A stretch of 64,000 nucleotides of DNA, from contig NW_025062476.1 of NCBI RefSeq assembly GCF_000002995.4, positions 8,244,501 through 8,308,500 on the forward strand, written 5' to 3'. The stretch's first letter is position 1. Each line of letters starts with the position of its first letter. This document shows positions 1 through 12,282 of this stretch, in pieces. Both the position numbers and the translations under genes were made by a program. Origin of the DNA: Brugia malayi (Eukaryota > Nematoda > Chromadorea > Rhabditida > Onchocercidae). Below the pieces are notes generated by a model. The model was not told the origin of the DNA. It saw nothing but the letters and a program-made list of their open reading frames with translations, and did no database searches.

Positions 1-821
1 AAAAGCTATAAAGGTCCTGCAATATCATGTAAACAAAACTTGGGAAAAATTCTTTTCGAAATGTGGGCGATGCTTGACCTATGAACGGTATTTTTTTTTT
101 TGCATTAAACTCGAAAGCCACATTGAAGGAAAAGAACTTGAAAATGTTATTTGGATCCAAGGATTGCAAAAACCTGACGCATGGACGAGATATGTAATCC
201 TATGGTAATCAAGAGACGGACATGATTAATATCTCTGAAGTCCACTGTCATAAATTCATAGAAAATAAGGAAGGAAATGGTTCCGATTCCGTATTTAGCG
301 AAACAAATGGCAGTCCTTTTCTTTAAAAAAGTTAATTTTTCTCTTTAAAAAAGTGGAAAATTGCGAAGAAATTGACAACCGATCTTTTCATGTACAGAGC
401 AAATTCCAGCGCTACTCAATTCGAATTTGGCCTAATAGAAACATCGGCATTATCGCGTCCGGTATCACTCACAGTGCTTCTGCTAGATGAAAACGCAATA
501 TCAGATGTACACGGGAAATGAGCCAATGCAGCTGAAAAAATAAACCGTGAAGAAGCAAGTATGATTAATAATTCTCACTAATTTTCACTGATCTTAATAG
601 GAAATTTCCGCATGAAATGCCATCACGGTGATGCCTTTAGATTCATTTTTCGCTGAAGATATTACTAATAATCACTTTGAATGGTAAAAATGCCACAAAC
701 CTTGTCCAGATAATGCATTGAAATCAACCATAATATTATCAATTAGTGTTTGCAAATACTCTGAAAAGAAATTAATTCTTTAAGAAATCTTTAAATCAAT
801 TAAACTTGAAATGTTCGAAAA
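1..821. other. Intergenic or 3' flank, no supported gene
   Basis: This stretch lies downstream of the minus-strand gene that ends at 822. Short plus-strand frames are open at about 110-206 and 351-488, and both read like protein fragments: one contains WIQGLQKPDAW, the other SFHVQSKFQRYSIRIW. Neither has a start, flanking splice sites or a family I recognise. They may be exons of a gene running in from the left or decayed coding sequence. Confidence 0.4.
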
Positions 822-3800
822 TTAATGTAACAACGTTCTGAAGAAATAGAGCAAACTTTTCATGTTGAAATAGTCCCTCCACGTAGAGTCTGGTTGATTG
901 AGTACATCTTCCAGTTCTTTAATAAACTGCCTTATATGTTTTATTCTGTCATCGAATGGACCACCTTCCGGAACATATAACCAGTCTGAGCACAACTTTC
1001 CCATATAGTTCTTTTCCGAAATCATAAGCAAATGGTCATACTGCGTCTTCAATTTGTCCATTTTCGCTGGTCCGCTTAACGATGCCTCTTTTCGAAATGC
1101 CACCTGAAATCTATCCATTCTATTCCGAAAGAATGTAAAATTTTGACTCCAAAAAACCTTTTTTAACAGCATAAAGTAAAAAAAAAAACTGATTTTTTTT
1201 TTTCTCGGAAAATGAATTGTGAGCAGAAACTTCCCACATTATATTTGACAGGAACATAGAGATAAATTAAATTTTTTTAACGAGAAGGAAAAACCGATCT
1301 AGCTCTAATTTAATTTCATAGAACAAATACACAAACAAAGTGGAAAGTGAAGAAGGTGAAGAAATTAAGAATCAACTGCTTCACGCAAGAAGCAAATCGT
1401 TTCATCATTCAATTCGAAACCACTACAAAGTTTACCCGAGATGAACAATTTAAAACAACTAATTCATTTAAGCATCAAATAAATTCATTTATTAGTTCAT
1501 TTAAGCATCAAATAGATCTATTAGATTGTTAAGTGAAAAGAAAAACAAAAAATTCTTTTACTCACTTGTCGCCAGGGACCACAATCTCCATTCCCACTCT
1601 GTTTTCCGAAAATATCTTCGGACGCAATGTTTTGTGAACTACATGGTCCAGTTGACAAACGATCTGTGGAATTATTCGAATAAACGTCCGAGACATTATT
1701 ATGGTTTATCAACCGTTCGTTCGAACTACCATTATTATCTGGGTATGTCAATAAATTGATAGACGATATTTGTTTCGGTTGTGCAATTTCCAGTGATACC
1801 GATTGCTGCTGTTCAACTGTGCTTTTTGTTTCCTTAACAATTTTTATTTGATAGCAATCTTACAACAACCATTAACCTAGGAACAGGAAAAAAAGGACGC
1901 GAATTTTCAAGGATTTTGCTTACCTTGTTCATGTTTTCTTCAGCAGTTGTTTGCTCGTTTATTTCAGCAATCTGGAGGAATAAAATTTAATACAAATATA
2001 ACAAAAGGTGTAAATACAATTTGAAAGATAAAAAGTATTTCTTAGATTCATTAATGGGCTTAAAAACAAACCTTACGATTATTCCAAAGTTCATATATAT
2101 GTCTGCTTACTTCTCTAACAGTACCATTTTTCCAGGTACCAATATATCGAAATACATCATGTACTACACCACCACGTTCACATCTCAATTCGTGCTCAAC
2201 TGTTACGTCAACTAAGTTGAGATCCAGAAACCTGCAACTTGAAATTATAATATTTTTATTCAAAACGACAGTACTTGAAGTATTTGGTTTATAATACTTC
2301 TTTATTTCAAGTTGCAATAGTTTAAAAAAGTTTTTAAAAAATTTTTAATTTTTTAAAAAATCTAAATATTTTGGATACATAATTTATTCAGCCATTCAAC
2401 AATTAACTACTATTTGTTACTGTCTTCTATGCTAACTTATTAGCCATGTCTTACAAAAGTGTAAGCCCAATTATTTTCAAGCATCTGATTATTGGATGGC
2501 CATGCTACAAAAGTAGGACAATATGTCTTTTAAAAATTATGCTTAACTCACATTTCGTCATGAGTGTTTGAGAACCAACAATTACAATCATTCGCATCGA
2601 TACTATCATCTTCTGGAATTACTACAATGGTTTCCATGTTTGATAACTCCCTAAAATAGTTGATTATTTCTTTTATTTTAATTTTAGATATATGAATAAT
2701 GCATTTCATACGACACTATCTATTAATATTACTTTTTGCATCGTTCCACTTTCATCAAAAGAAATACTGGTTAAATTTTACAGCAGCCGCACAGATATTC
2801 ATTTCCACGATGCTTGACTTCCCAACTCACATTGATGATGATGATCCATCAGCTTTTTCTTCACTATTCCCTTTGCGGTCACTGATATGCTGTGACTTTC
2901 CTGATTCCCTTTCCTTCAATTTCTCTATCATTTTTGGATTGCATCCTTTGGTAGTTTTTGTTCGTTCGCGTGTGACCGTTTTTCTCTTTTTTTCCTCTTC
3001 TTTTTCTTCGTCGTCAAATATGAACCTGAAAGGGATTTATTAATATTAATGAAGAACTTTGAAAATGCATAATCATATTATTTAAAAAGTAGTAATAAGC
3101 AAGATATCACGCAGGAGCAAAAAGATGACAATCTTTCACTGCTTTGGTCTGCATATAGTAATATAAATACATTTAGTGAAATTTTAAAACGATCTGGTTA
3201 CCTTTGCGGTGCTTTGATGTGACGCTTTGGGCGATTTGTAGTTAACATCTCGATACTGCCATCAATTTTCACTGATTTCGCTTCTCCTCCCAACTCATCC
3301 TTAGATTCAGTTATTTTTTCTCCCAATTGTTTTTGCTTCTTTTTGGGTGGCATCTTGTCCAATTCTTTCTTAATGTCATTTTCCAAAGATTTTACGCCAA
3401 CTAAACTTGAAATCTGAGAAGCAATTTCTGCTGATCTCACTGGAACGGTAGGATTCGAATTGTTTGCTGCAGCTGATGCAGCAAACTGTGCTCGAAATCT
3501 TCTAATTTCCGGAGTCTCAAAAAGAGTTAGATCAACTCGACGACCTAAAAATATTCAGTATGATTATCATAAGGTCACACAACTGGAAAATCCGCAAAAT
3601 CATGCTAACCGGTTAAAGTTGGACAAAACAATTACTTACGATGAGTTCCAAATTTATGAGAAAAATTTCTAAGAGAAAATTAGAATGATTTAAACAGCCA
3701 GTATAAATCGTAAATTTCAATATTCTTCTATAACATATACAGCATTACATTTAAAGCACATTTTAGAATGTTGCACATAATATTTTTAGACATACTTCTT

Positions 3801-6800
3801 TCAGAAACGTAGCAGTTTTGGTTAATGATGAAAACAGCTTAAAAAACGTAAAAAACATTATTACCTCTTTTCAACTCATTGCTTATGTAAGTGACCTCCT
3901 TAATCATTATTATCCAACCAAAATCAAGTTAATATCATATATCATAATATATCATATATAGCTGGAAAATTTTCCCATACAAAACAATTTTAAGAAAAAC
4001 ATATATGTATTCTGATTTTTGTTACCAATAAGAATTAAATATAATTTCAAAGCCAGATTGTAATTATCATTTAAGGGTTATAATTTATTTTACGTTAGAA
4101 ATGTCATCAGGAATATAGAATGAAATGAAGCAGCAAATTTAATATACCACGTCGAATTTGGGAATAAACTGTTTTATATCGGCACCAAAAATTTTTTGAA
4201 ACTATTGCTATTGAAGATTTCCGAAAATTGCATTTCTGTCAATTGGTACTAATTTTTTGCACGCGATATTTTGATATTATCTTCGTCCTTTTCTCTTTGA
4301 CAGATTTTGAATATATGCGCTAACAAATTAGAGCGATAACAGTAAAGTGCGCATATTTTTCTTTAAGATGCACTAATTTATATACTAGAAGATGTCAAGG
4401 AATAAAATATCCACAAAGGACAAGTTTTTTTATAATTGTAAAAACAGGGTGGTTTTGCCTTAATTTTATCTAAATAACAGATAGAAATAGTTTGAGGTCT
4501 AAATTAAGCGTTTGAGAGATCAATTAGAGCAGGGATTAAATTTTTCAAGAAAAGCGATTTAATTGTATTAATTGTATCCCTACCGAAAAAATAGCCAATC
4601 CAGTCGAATAAAATTAAAAATATAAGATTCTGTGTTTAGTTAGTGATACAACAACTGAAACGACGTTACATAAACAGTTTAACATGCAATACTTACTCTT
4701 TTTGTTTTTGTTAAGAAGTTATAAGTTTACGCTTTCAACAGGGAGAAAAAGATCAAGATTGATGCTACAATATGACTAACCAGATTCAATACATATAAGC
4801 TCATTCAAGCAAAAATTTAATTCATTAAGTCTATTTCACCATTACAAATAACTACTTTGTCCTTATTTTTAATTGCTTCCCGAGTATGAAGACGATAAAA
4901 ATATTTATTCTCCTCACAAACAAAGAGCAATTGAAGCGGGAATATATATTGTACTTCTTAACTACTCTACGGTATTTGAGAAACAAATGAATGTACACAT
5001 AAAGCTTACGGAAAATAAATAAATGCGTATGATCGCAAAAAAGCCACATACCTGTTTTTGCTTCGTGCCTCTGAATTATCAGTGCTTGTAGAAGCGCTAC
5101 TGCCTCGTGAATTTTACCTGAAAATTGTTGCAGACCTGAATTTTAATAGAAATTCATATGATCTGGGAATTAATTCGAAACAAAATGGAGCGTAACTTGC
5201 CGGATAAGTTTCATTTTATAAAGATAACGAATGTCCTAACTATCATATAATTATGTTATAGAGCACAGTCGATATAATGAAATGCAAAACATTACTTATG
5301 ACCTTGATTGGTAATATTACCGGTTTACCAATTTTGAATCTAAAAAATACTGATAAAAAAATTCAATAAAATCTTTGACGATTGAAAACCATACGGAATT
5401 TCACGTTACGTCGTAGGTCTGCAAGAGTTTTTGGTAGCGGAACTTCAAGTACTGCTCGATAACTCCTACAGGAATTCAGAACAGCTTCAATAGCATCCAA
5501 TATTGGCTTGTCATCTTTGACTGGAAGGAGAGATTCAAAAAATACTGAGAAATTTTTTTTTCTTTGCAACAAATTTTAGATATTTTTTTTTTTTTTTATA
5601 AAGAAATTTTTGCATATATCAGAAAGAAATCTTTACATTTTGGTGTTTCCGTTTTAGCAAATGCTGCCCACAATGCCTCCACTGCTACAACTTCTTGCAA
5701 TTCCAATCGATTTTTTTCATCTTCTGCAAAGATTATTAAACCCACTTCTGTTAATTGGACAGTCCTTGAAAATATCCGATGACACAATAGAAAGAATAAA
5801 GAACAATCTCCACCCCAAAGAAAAGTAAACAAACGCAGAATAATCTGATAAAATCAACCTGTCAAGTTAGATGGTTTAATCGCCACTGGTCGAGGGATCT
5901 CAGCTTTATTTGTTAAACCAGATCTACCAGCCATGGTCGTTCTACTGTCTTTTGTTGCAGCAAGCTGCATCGTATTCGTGACCTTTGTCGGGTCACACAT
6001 CATTTGCCGTGCTCTGGAATTCAGTATCGTAGCTGTAGCAGATTTCACATCATCATCCAGATAGTCCCTCACTTTCAACAATGTTGAAGTGTTTGAAGAT
6101 GAAAACTTCTCCGGTGATTTCGATGGTTCTCGAGAACTCGTTTCCCTATCCAGCTTCTTTTTGAAAACTTTTGGTGACTTCGATTCGAAAATAACCCAGT
6201 TGTTGGTAAGCGATTCCAAACCATTATCACATATTTCCTCTTTCAGCAGCACATCTCGCCGTAAAAGAAGTTCTATAATGAATGAAAAATTATGCTTTTG
6301 CTTCGTGTTTGTATTTTTTCCAAAATGAAGATATAGCTGACATTGGAATAATTTGTTGTGTTTTATTTGACATGATACTTGACTATATGAACTAGAAAAA
6401 TCATCATTAAATCCAAGAATGTCCGAAGTAATAAGATTCTTAGATAAGTGCCACTAAACGATACTGGCGATCAGATCATTTCATTTGACATATTCTGTTT
6501 ACTAGTTGATATTAATCAGCTTAACTGGAACAGTGTTTAATTAAAAATCGGTGCATAACTTTTCAATAAGAGATTTATTGCACTTTTAAGCATAAAGACT
6601 CTTATAAAGTGGAAAAACAAATTAATCACATAGGAATTAAAGATAGAATTTCCTTTTTCAAAAATAAAATAAATTATCTCACGAATTATTTGTTCGTCGA
6701 AATCCTCTGAATCTCTGATCTTTTCGTACGTGGCTATCAGATCTTGGACGTATTCTTCCAAACGATTTCGCATAACACTGTGCTGAGATAGCGAACGCAC

Positions 6801-9532
6801 TATTCCGGAGGGCGTTTGCAGCTGTTTTAGCAAGTTTGTCCAACGACGTACCAAAAACTGGAGCGAAAAGAGATGCCTAAAGCATATTTTCAAAACTCGA
6901 AGAAATGTGTTAGTGATTTGAAATAAAAAACTCAAGAATATTTGTGCAACAAATATATTTACAACAGAGCCGAATACAGAAATAAACATACGCTCTTTTC
7001 TTGATAATTTGATCACGCTCTTTCCAAAAATTTGATGGGGCATCAATTTGTTCCTCCTTTGTCTCTATTTTGTTCGATAAATTCGGTATTCCAACAACGT
7101 TGCTGCTAGTTCCAGCTTGTTCTGCTGTTTTGCTTTGAAACATGGATGAAAGCTTCCTTGTATTATCTTTAAGCGAACAACTACGATGATAGTTATATCT
7201 CCCCAAAGCTTTTTGCGTATTGCCATTCGTACGTCGAGATAATGATGGTACAGTGGTCTTTACTAGCACTTCTCTTTTATAATACTCCTTACGAATCAGT
7301 ACTTGTTCACATCTTCGGGCTTCTTCTGAATCAGATACACTAATAAATTAGTGCTCTTTCCAATTCTTCATTCAATTTTCTATAATTCTAAAGATAAAAA
7401 TAGCATCTAAGTAAGCACAGCATACCCTTTCGAGCTCTCCATAACATTTCTGGTACCAAAGGCCTGCTCTCATCCCCTTCCCAGCAGTGGTCAAGCAACC
7501 ATCTGAGTTGTCCTACAAGTTGTTTCGCTTTGGTGATTTCTTTATGGTCAGTAAGTTGTTTTCTGTAAAACATAATTGATCTGAGAAAGATCTGAACGAT
7601 ACCGAGAACCAATTAATGACAAATGGAAATTTAAAGTTAACAAGAACATTTCAGGGCTATTTTACTTAATTAGGACTTACTTTTGAATGATATCGCACCA
7701 ATATTTATATTTATCAAGAAAAAAATCAAATTCCTTTCTCCACTTGGACAAGTTGAGGTACTGGGAACTGTAACGGGCTTGAGCGTAAACCTAGAAACAA
7801 CTGCACTATGCCAGGTTTCACGACTGCCAAACATAAATAATAATAGCGCAATTCTACCGCTATTGCATCTTTTCCCATCTAAGTAAGGAAGTATGGCACT
7901 GATATGTTCTGAAATTCTTCTGAATTCAGTAGTTTCCAAAGTTTTTTGAAATAGTATGATTCTTGGTATTGTTTTACCTCCCATCGATTTCCTTGTAGCC
8001 ATGCGAAAAGAAAGAATAATAGATTTATTCGGAACTTACCACATAGTTATACGTTTTCGGGAATATATGCTTGATTTCGTTTGGCTCACTCCAATTCACA
8101 ACTGGTACATCTTCCGGCGGATGTGGTGGACACAGACCATTCCCACCTCTTCGCCTTGCATTTCGCTGGAAAAAAAAAGTTCGGCTCAGACATAATAACT
8201 ACTTTACTGTGATTTTTGAAGAGTTTGTAATACCTTCCGGAATTGTTTAGTTATTTGTGCAGTTGCTCTCAATTCCTCATTCGCTACTTTGACCTCTTCT
8301 AACATTTCCGGTGTCTTACATCCAACGATATTCCCGTGATAATCACTGCTAGGAGATCGGCTTACCGCTTCATCTAAAAATTCCTGGATGAATTTGATGG
8401 AATAAAGGAGAAAAATGTATGATAATTCCTGAAATGACAAAAGAAATAAACTCTTTCTGGGAAAAAGGCATTTGCTCTTACTTGATTTCGAAAGATATTT
8501 AATTAGTGGGAATAACTAGAAATTACTTAATGGCACAGTGAAAACTGCTGATCTAAAAGGTTATGAAAATTAAGGCAAAGACTATCTAGAAAAACATCTT
8601 AATTTTGCACTACTTAAAATTTAAAATTATTGGACGCTATAGCATGAGACTTCATTGATTTAGTATTTATCGGGACTATTTATTAGCAAATAATGAATAT
8701 CTTTAGGAATAAAACTCGTCTTGAAAACAACATTTTGCCTCTGCTGGGCACTTGCTATGTGAAAAAAGGAGGGAAATCTTATAAAAAGTATGCCAATAAT
8801 GAAGTAATTTTTATTCAAACATGAATATGACAAGAGCTATCATGCTAAAATAATTGTCTTTTAAACTACACAGTTGAAACATCGCTACCACAGCAGCAGC
8901 AAACTTAAAAATCGTACGGCTTCTTAAAATGAAAGTTCGTCTGATTTCAAAATAAGGTAATCTGCTAGAAAATGATTTAAAACTCTAAACAACTACACAC
9001 ATGAATTGAACACAAAAACACTGGTTTCCTCCCCTTATTATTTTATTGAAATGTTTCCTGAGACACATACTTTAGGTTTCGAACAGAGAACTGCTCAAAA
9101 CATAACTGTACTAGGCGAGAAAAGAAAAATATGCGGAATTCATGTACTCATTTCATTCTTTCAAGGCAAGTTTGAACTAAGTGATGAATATATCTGTCAT
9201 ATTGCTAACATAAATTCTGCCTTACACGGGAAAAAAAGTAAAGAAAATTCATTGACATGAATTCCTACTGAAATTCCATAAATTCAAGCGAAAAAAACTG
9301 AAAATTAGTTTCATCTAAATTGACTGTCATTACCATAACAATTTTCTGACTGCTCTTCAGGTTCATTTTCTTCAACGGTTAAAGTTGGTATAACAGATTC
9401 ACCAAATTCTTCAATGGTTAAAGGTGGTGTAGTAGATTCGTCGGATTCCTTAAACGGTACAAACTGTCGGCTAAGGTCAGTGTACACAGGCGGTTCTTCT
9501 GGCAAAGCTTCCTTTGCCGCCGTAGAACTCAT
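822..9532 (-). CDS. Large multi-exon orphan protein (about 1,140 aa), possibly nuclear
   Basis: I do not recognise the family. The start ATG is at 9532 (MSSTAAKEALPEEPP...). Exons, in order: 9334-9532, one unresolved exon, 8234-8383, 8040-8165, 7858-7878 (21-nt microexon), 7681-7790, 7426-7562, 6992-7325, 6683-6876, 5859-6272, 5637-5807, 5410-5544, 5052-5117, 3202-3544, 2831-3025, 2552-2650, 2111-2231, 1924-1971, 1566-1832, 822-1103. Every junction from 8383 to the stop is in phase (3,213 nt). The link from exon 1 (phase 1) to 8383 (phase 0) is not closed. The N-terminus is acidic. The middle is helical and rich in Trp/Leu/Lys (QLRWLLDHCWEGDESRP). A Lys/Arg-rich part follows (MPPKKKQKQ, RPKRHIKAPQRFIFDDEE), which looks like nuclear localisation sequence. 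The C-terminus is helical with a CSDWLYVPEGGPFDD segment. No enzyme motif was seen. A nuclear or chromatin role is inference from composition only. It could in principle be two genes. Confidence 0.7.
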
Positions 9533-11309
9533 CGGAAATGTCTTTAAAAAAGAATTTAAGTGATAGAACAGTATACCAAAAACGAAAAGCGCGTAATTAC
9601 AAATAAACTAACAAGGTTTGAAAAAAGAAACACTAACTGTTCAGAACGCAAACTGTTATGAAATAATTGATCACCTTCTTATCAATAATAATTTCATTTT
9701 CGAATATTAAGATATGTGACAAAAATTGATGGATGGGAATTGGAAGCGCGAATACTAAAGATAGCTTTATGACATTGTGCTAATCTAAAATAACATCTAC
9801 AACACTGCAAGATGTGGATGAGAACAAATCTATTCAAAAAACTAACGAACTATTTGGTTCTGCCACAACTTGCCTTCACCCAGCAAATAATGGTTTACAA
9901 TTATCCTGCAGTGCTCTTGAAACAGTAAGCTGATGGTGATGATTTTTAACATGATAATCAAATTTTACCTTCGTCCCTTTATTCCGTGCGACCAGTGCTG
10001 CCTGTTTTCAGGATGTGATGAAATTGAAACTAAAATGTACAGGAAGGAAAAGTTTTTAAATATGGAAGAGAAACTTCGTTTTTCCGTATTCTCTTCACTA
10101 ATTTCCGTATTTACTACATAAATGGGTTAGTCGGCAAAAACACAGTTCGATGGAGAACTATAACACGAATCCCATCCACTAAATCCGAATTATGTAAGTC
10201 TCCAAAAGTGCCATCACTATATTCTACTCACAATCATACATCGACTAAGTGACATCTAGTGGGCAAAACTCATTCTTAATATAGGAAATTCAAAAGGAGT
10301 CAAAGTTAATTAGGTTCACATAAAAGCAAGCTCACGGGTTATAGTCAATTCCCACATTTCCATTTCTAAATCGTACTGAATTTCACAACGATTTCCGTTC
10401 ATATTTCGCCCTCTGTAATCTTTTCAGCGTTAAAACGCTGTCTATCATGTATAACAAAAATAAGGATATTGTAGAAATCCATAATGCAATGAAAATCTTG
10501 AATATAATGTTACAGAAGTAAACACAAAATTTGGAGTCCAGTTCTTAGCACTTAATTGACAATAAGTTTATGCAAGTGAATTGAAATGTATAAAGTCCGA
10601 TAATATTAATATTGATGACAAAATCAAGTTGAATTTCCGATGCAGTGCCAACGGTCAAGAAAACAAAGTTCAATTACTTTTAGTCAATGGAGACGATTGG
10701 TGCACGTTATCAGTAGTTTTGAGGACGACAGATACGTCTGAAGTAGTGATTATCCAAATGTAAAAGTGGGGAATGTGATAGGAAGAAAGAGGTATCTAAT
10801 AAAACTATCGAATTAGTAGTTCAGACATGTCAGGATATGATTCCTTCCCATCATCTATCATGGCTCGTCATTTTGAGCCGGGATCCCACCAATAGTTCTG
10901 ATTTCTCCTAACAAAACACAATATGCATAAGAGACGCTCTGCTAGACCACCCTATAATGTTTAACTAAAAGAGACACGTCTTACCTACCAAAACAGTACT
11001 TAACTAGTATCACCACACAGCCTATGTCATAACAATCTACCACTGATGGCCTTCCTCCCACTCGCTCGTAGACCTTTCGGGAATATATTTTGGTCTTGAA
11101 GAAGGAACTGTTGCATGAGGTCAATTGCGCATTTCTATTCTAATTTTAGAAGAATTCTAACAACTAGAAAGTATTTAGACTTTAATCAGTCCATATAGGC
11201 ACTTCTTGTCAACCCAACTAGCCTTATTTGTCTGGCAATTTCTCAGCAAATATATGCTCATACAATACCACTCAACTTTAATTAACTCAGTACTCGGTCA
11301 ATAACCTGA
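9533..11309. other. Intergenic, no supported gene
   Basis: This is the space between the start of the minus-strand orphan gene and the stop of the small cysteine-rich gene. It should hold the orphan gene's promoter. A 61-codon plus-strand frame around 10581-10763 has no splice context or family resemblance. No tRNA, repeat family or domain was seen. Confidence 0.5.
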
Positions 11310-12150
11310 TTAAATGTAAACGGGGAAATACACAACTAGCAAGGGAAATAGCAGAATGTATCTAAACTTCCCGTCAAATTTACTACCATTATCATACACT
11401 ATCGATTTAGTGCTGCAGAAATTGCATCCTCTAACAGCTAGAAAACCATTAGCGAGCGAGTTTACATATAGGTCAAGGGTTATGTTGTAGTTCTTTGTAA
11501 AGTAATTTTGTTGAGGGATTATATAACTGGAACTGTGGGAAGCAAACTGAATTCCAACATTGTAAGACGGAATTAAGAACAAAGTGTAAAGAAAATGATA
11601 AGAAGGAATTAGTAATCGCATGGAAGTTGAACAGATCCATTCAAATACAAAACGTCCACCGTCAACGTTGTCTTCCTCCTGTCGACTTACAGTGAAAGGG
11701 ATGTATCGGCAGTACTTAGGATCAAAATCCAAGGCACTTCCAGAGTCCTTTGCACAATCACAACCTTTGTTGCCTTGTCGAGAAATAAACATGATGTTAT
11801 CACCAATGAATTACTCCGCGAACTCTTTTATGGGTGTGAAAGTTTGATCGTAAAGCAACAGATTTAAGTCATCTTTTTTATTATCTTAGAACATATAAAT
11901 TCACTACAGCATTAGTGATATAACATGATTTAAAAAATTATTGCTATGTCAAAAACATAATAGCAGTGAGCACAGTATAAAACTGACAGATGTTAATAAG
12001 CAAGTGGGATTCGGGTCGAAATAAGTATAATTTTGCATCAAACACTAGCTTACAAAAGACTAGAACGCAGGGAACAGGCTCGTATGAGTTTAAAAATAAT
12101 CTGACAGTTGTGAATGGATATGTTTGGTCCATCCATTTTCCGGTCATCAT
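11310..12150 (-). CDS. Small cysteine-rich protein with hydrophobic tail, downstream of E2
   Basis: Unrecognised family. The model has two exons: 12054-12150, from an ATG reading MMTGKWMDQTYPF, and 11310-11773. The phase closes (561 nt, 186 aa), with donor GTAAGC and an acceptor ending CGACAAG. The junction makes a cysteine cluster: PCVLVFC followed by NKGCDCAKD and a later PKYCRYIPF, then EWICS and a CNFC pair. The last 16 residues are hydrophobic (YILLFPLLVVYFPVYI), which fits a GPI-anchor signal or a membrane segment. No signal peptide is visible with this start, so the 5' end may be wrong. A GTAAGT inside the second exon, at the SRQEED segment, could mark a further intron. A strong T-rich acceptor at 12185-12200 precedes the first exon about 100 bp after the E2 stop, so co-transcription and trans-splicing are plausible. 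Function unknown; probably extracellular if the signal peptide lies upstream. Confidence 0.45.
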
Positions 12151-12184
12151 AATCGAAGATACGTAAAACAATGGTACATTTTTT

Positions 12185-12200
12185 CTGAAATGCATTGAAA
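12185..12200 (-). promoter_or_regulatory. Candidate trans-splice acceptor in a two-gene operon
   Basis: Read on the minus strand this is TTTTTCAATGCATTTCAG followed by AAAAAATG. It sits just under 100 nt downstream of the E2 stop codon and just upstream of the small cysteine-rich gene. Nematode operons commonly show about 100 nt between the upstream 3' end and the downstream trans-splice site. The acceptor is seen. Its use by a spliced leader is inferred. Confidence 0.4.
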
Positions 12201-12282
12201 AACGCTTAAAAGTTGGGAAGTCAGTAAAGACTATGAAAACTTTTGTAATGATTTAAAGGAAAAAAACAACGCACATCATTGT

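Noticed and set aside
6537..7046. 169-aa minus-strand ORF read as one hydrophobic protein
   Set aside because: Only 6683-6876 of it is exon (HLFSLQFLVRR...); the hydrophobic ends are translated intron.
7670..8002. 110-aa minus-strand ORF starting MATRKSMGG
   Set aside because: It overlaps the true exons 7681-7790 and 7858-7878 in another frame; phase agreement supports the small exons instead.
11620..11847. 75-aa plus-strand ORF opposite the cysteine-rich gene
   Set aside because: The minus strand gives a phase-closed two-exon model with paired cysteines; the plus frame has neither splice sites nor features.
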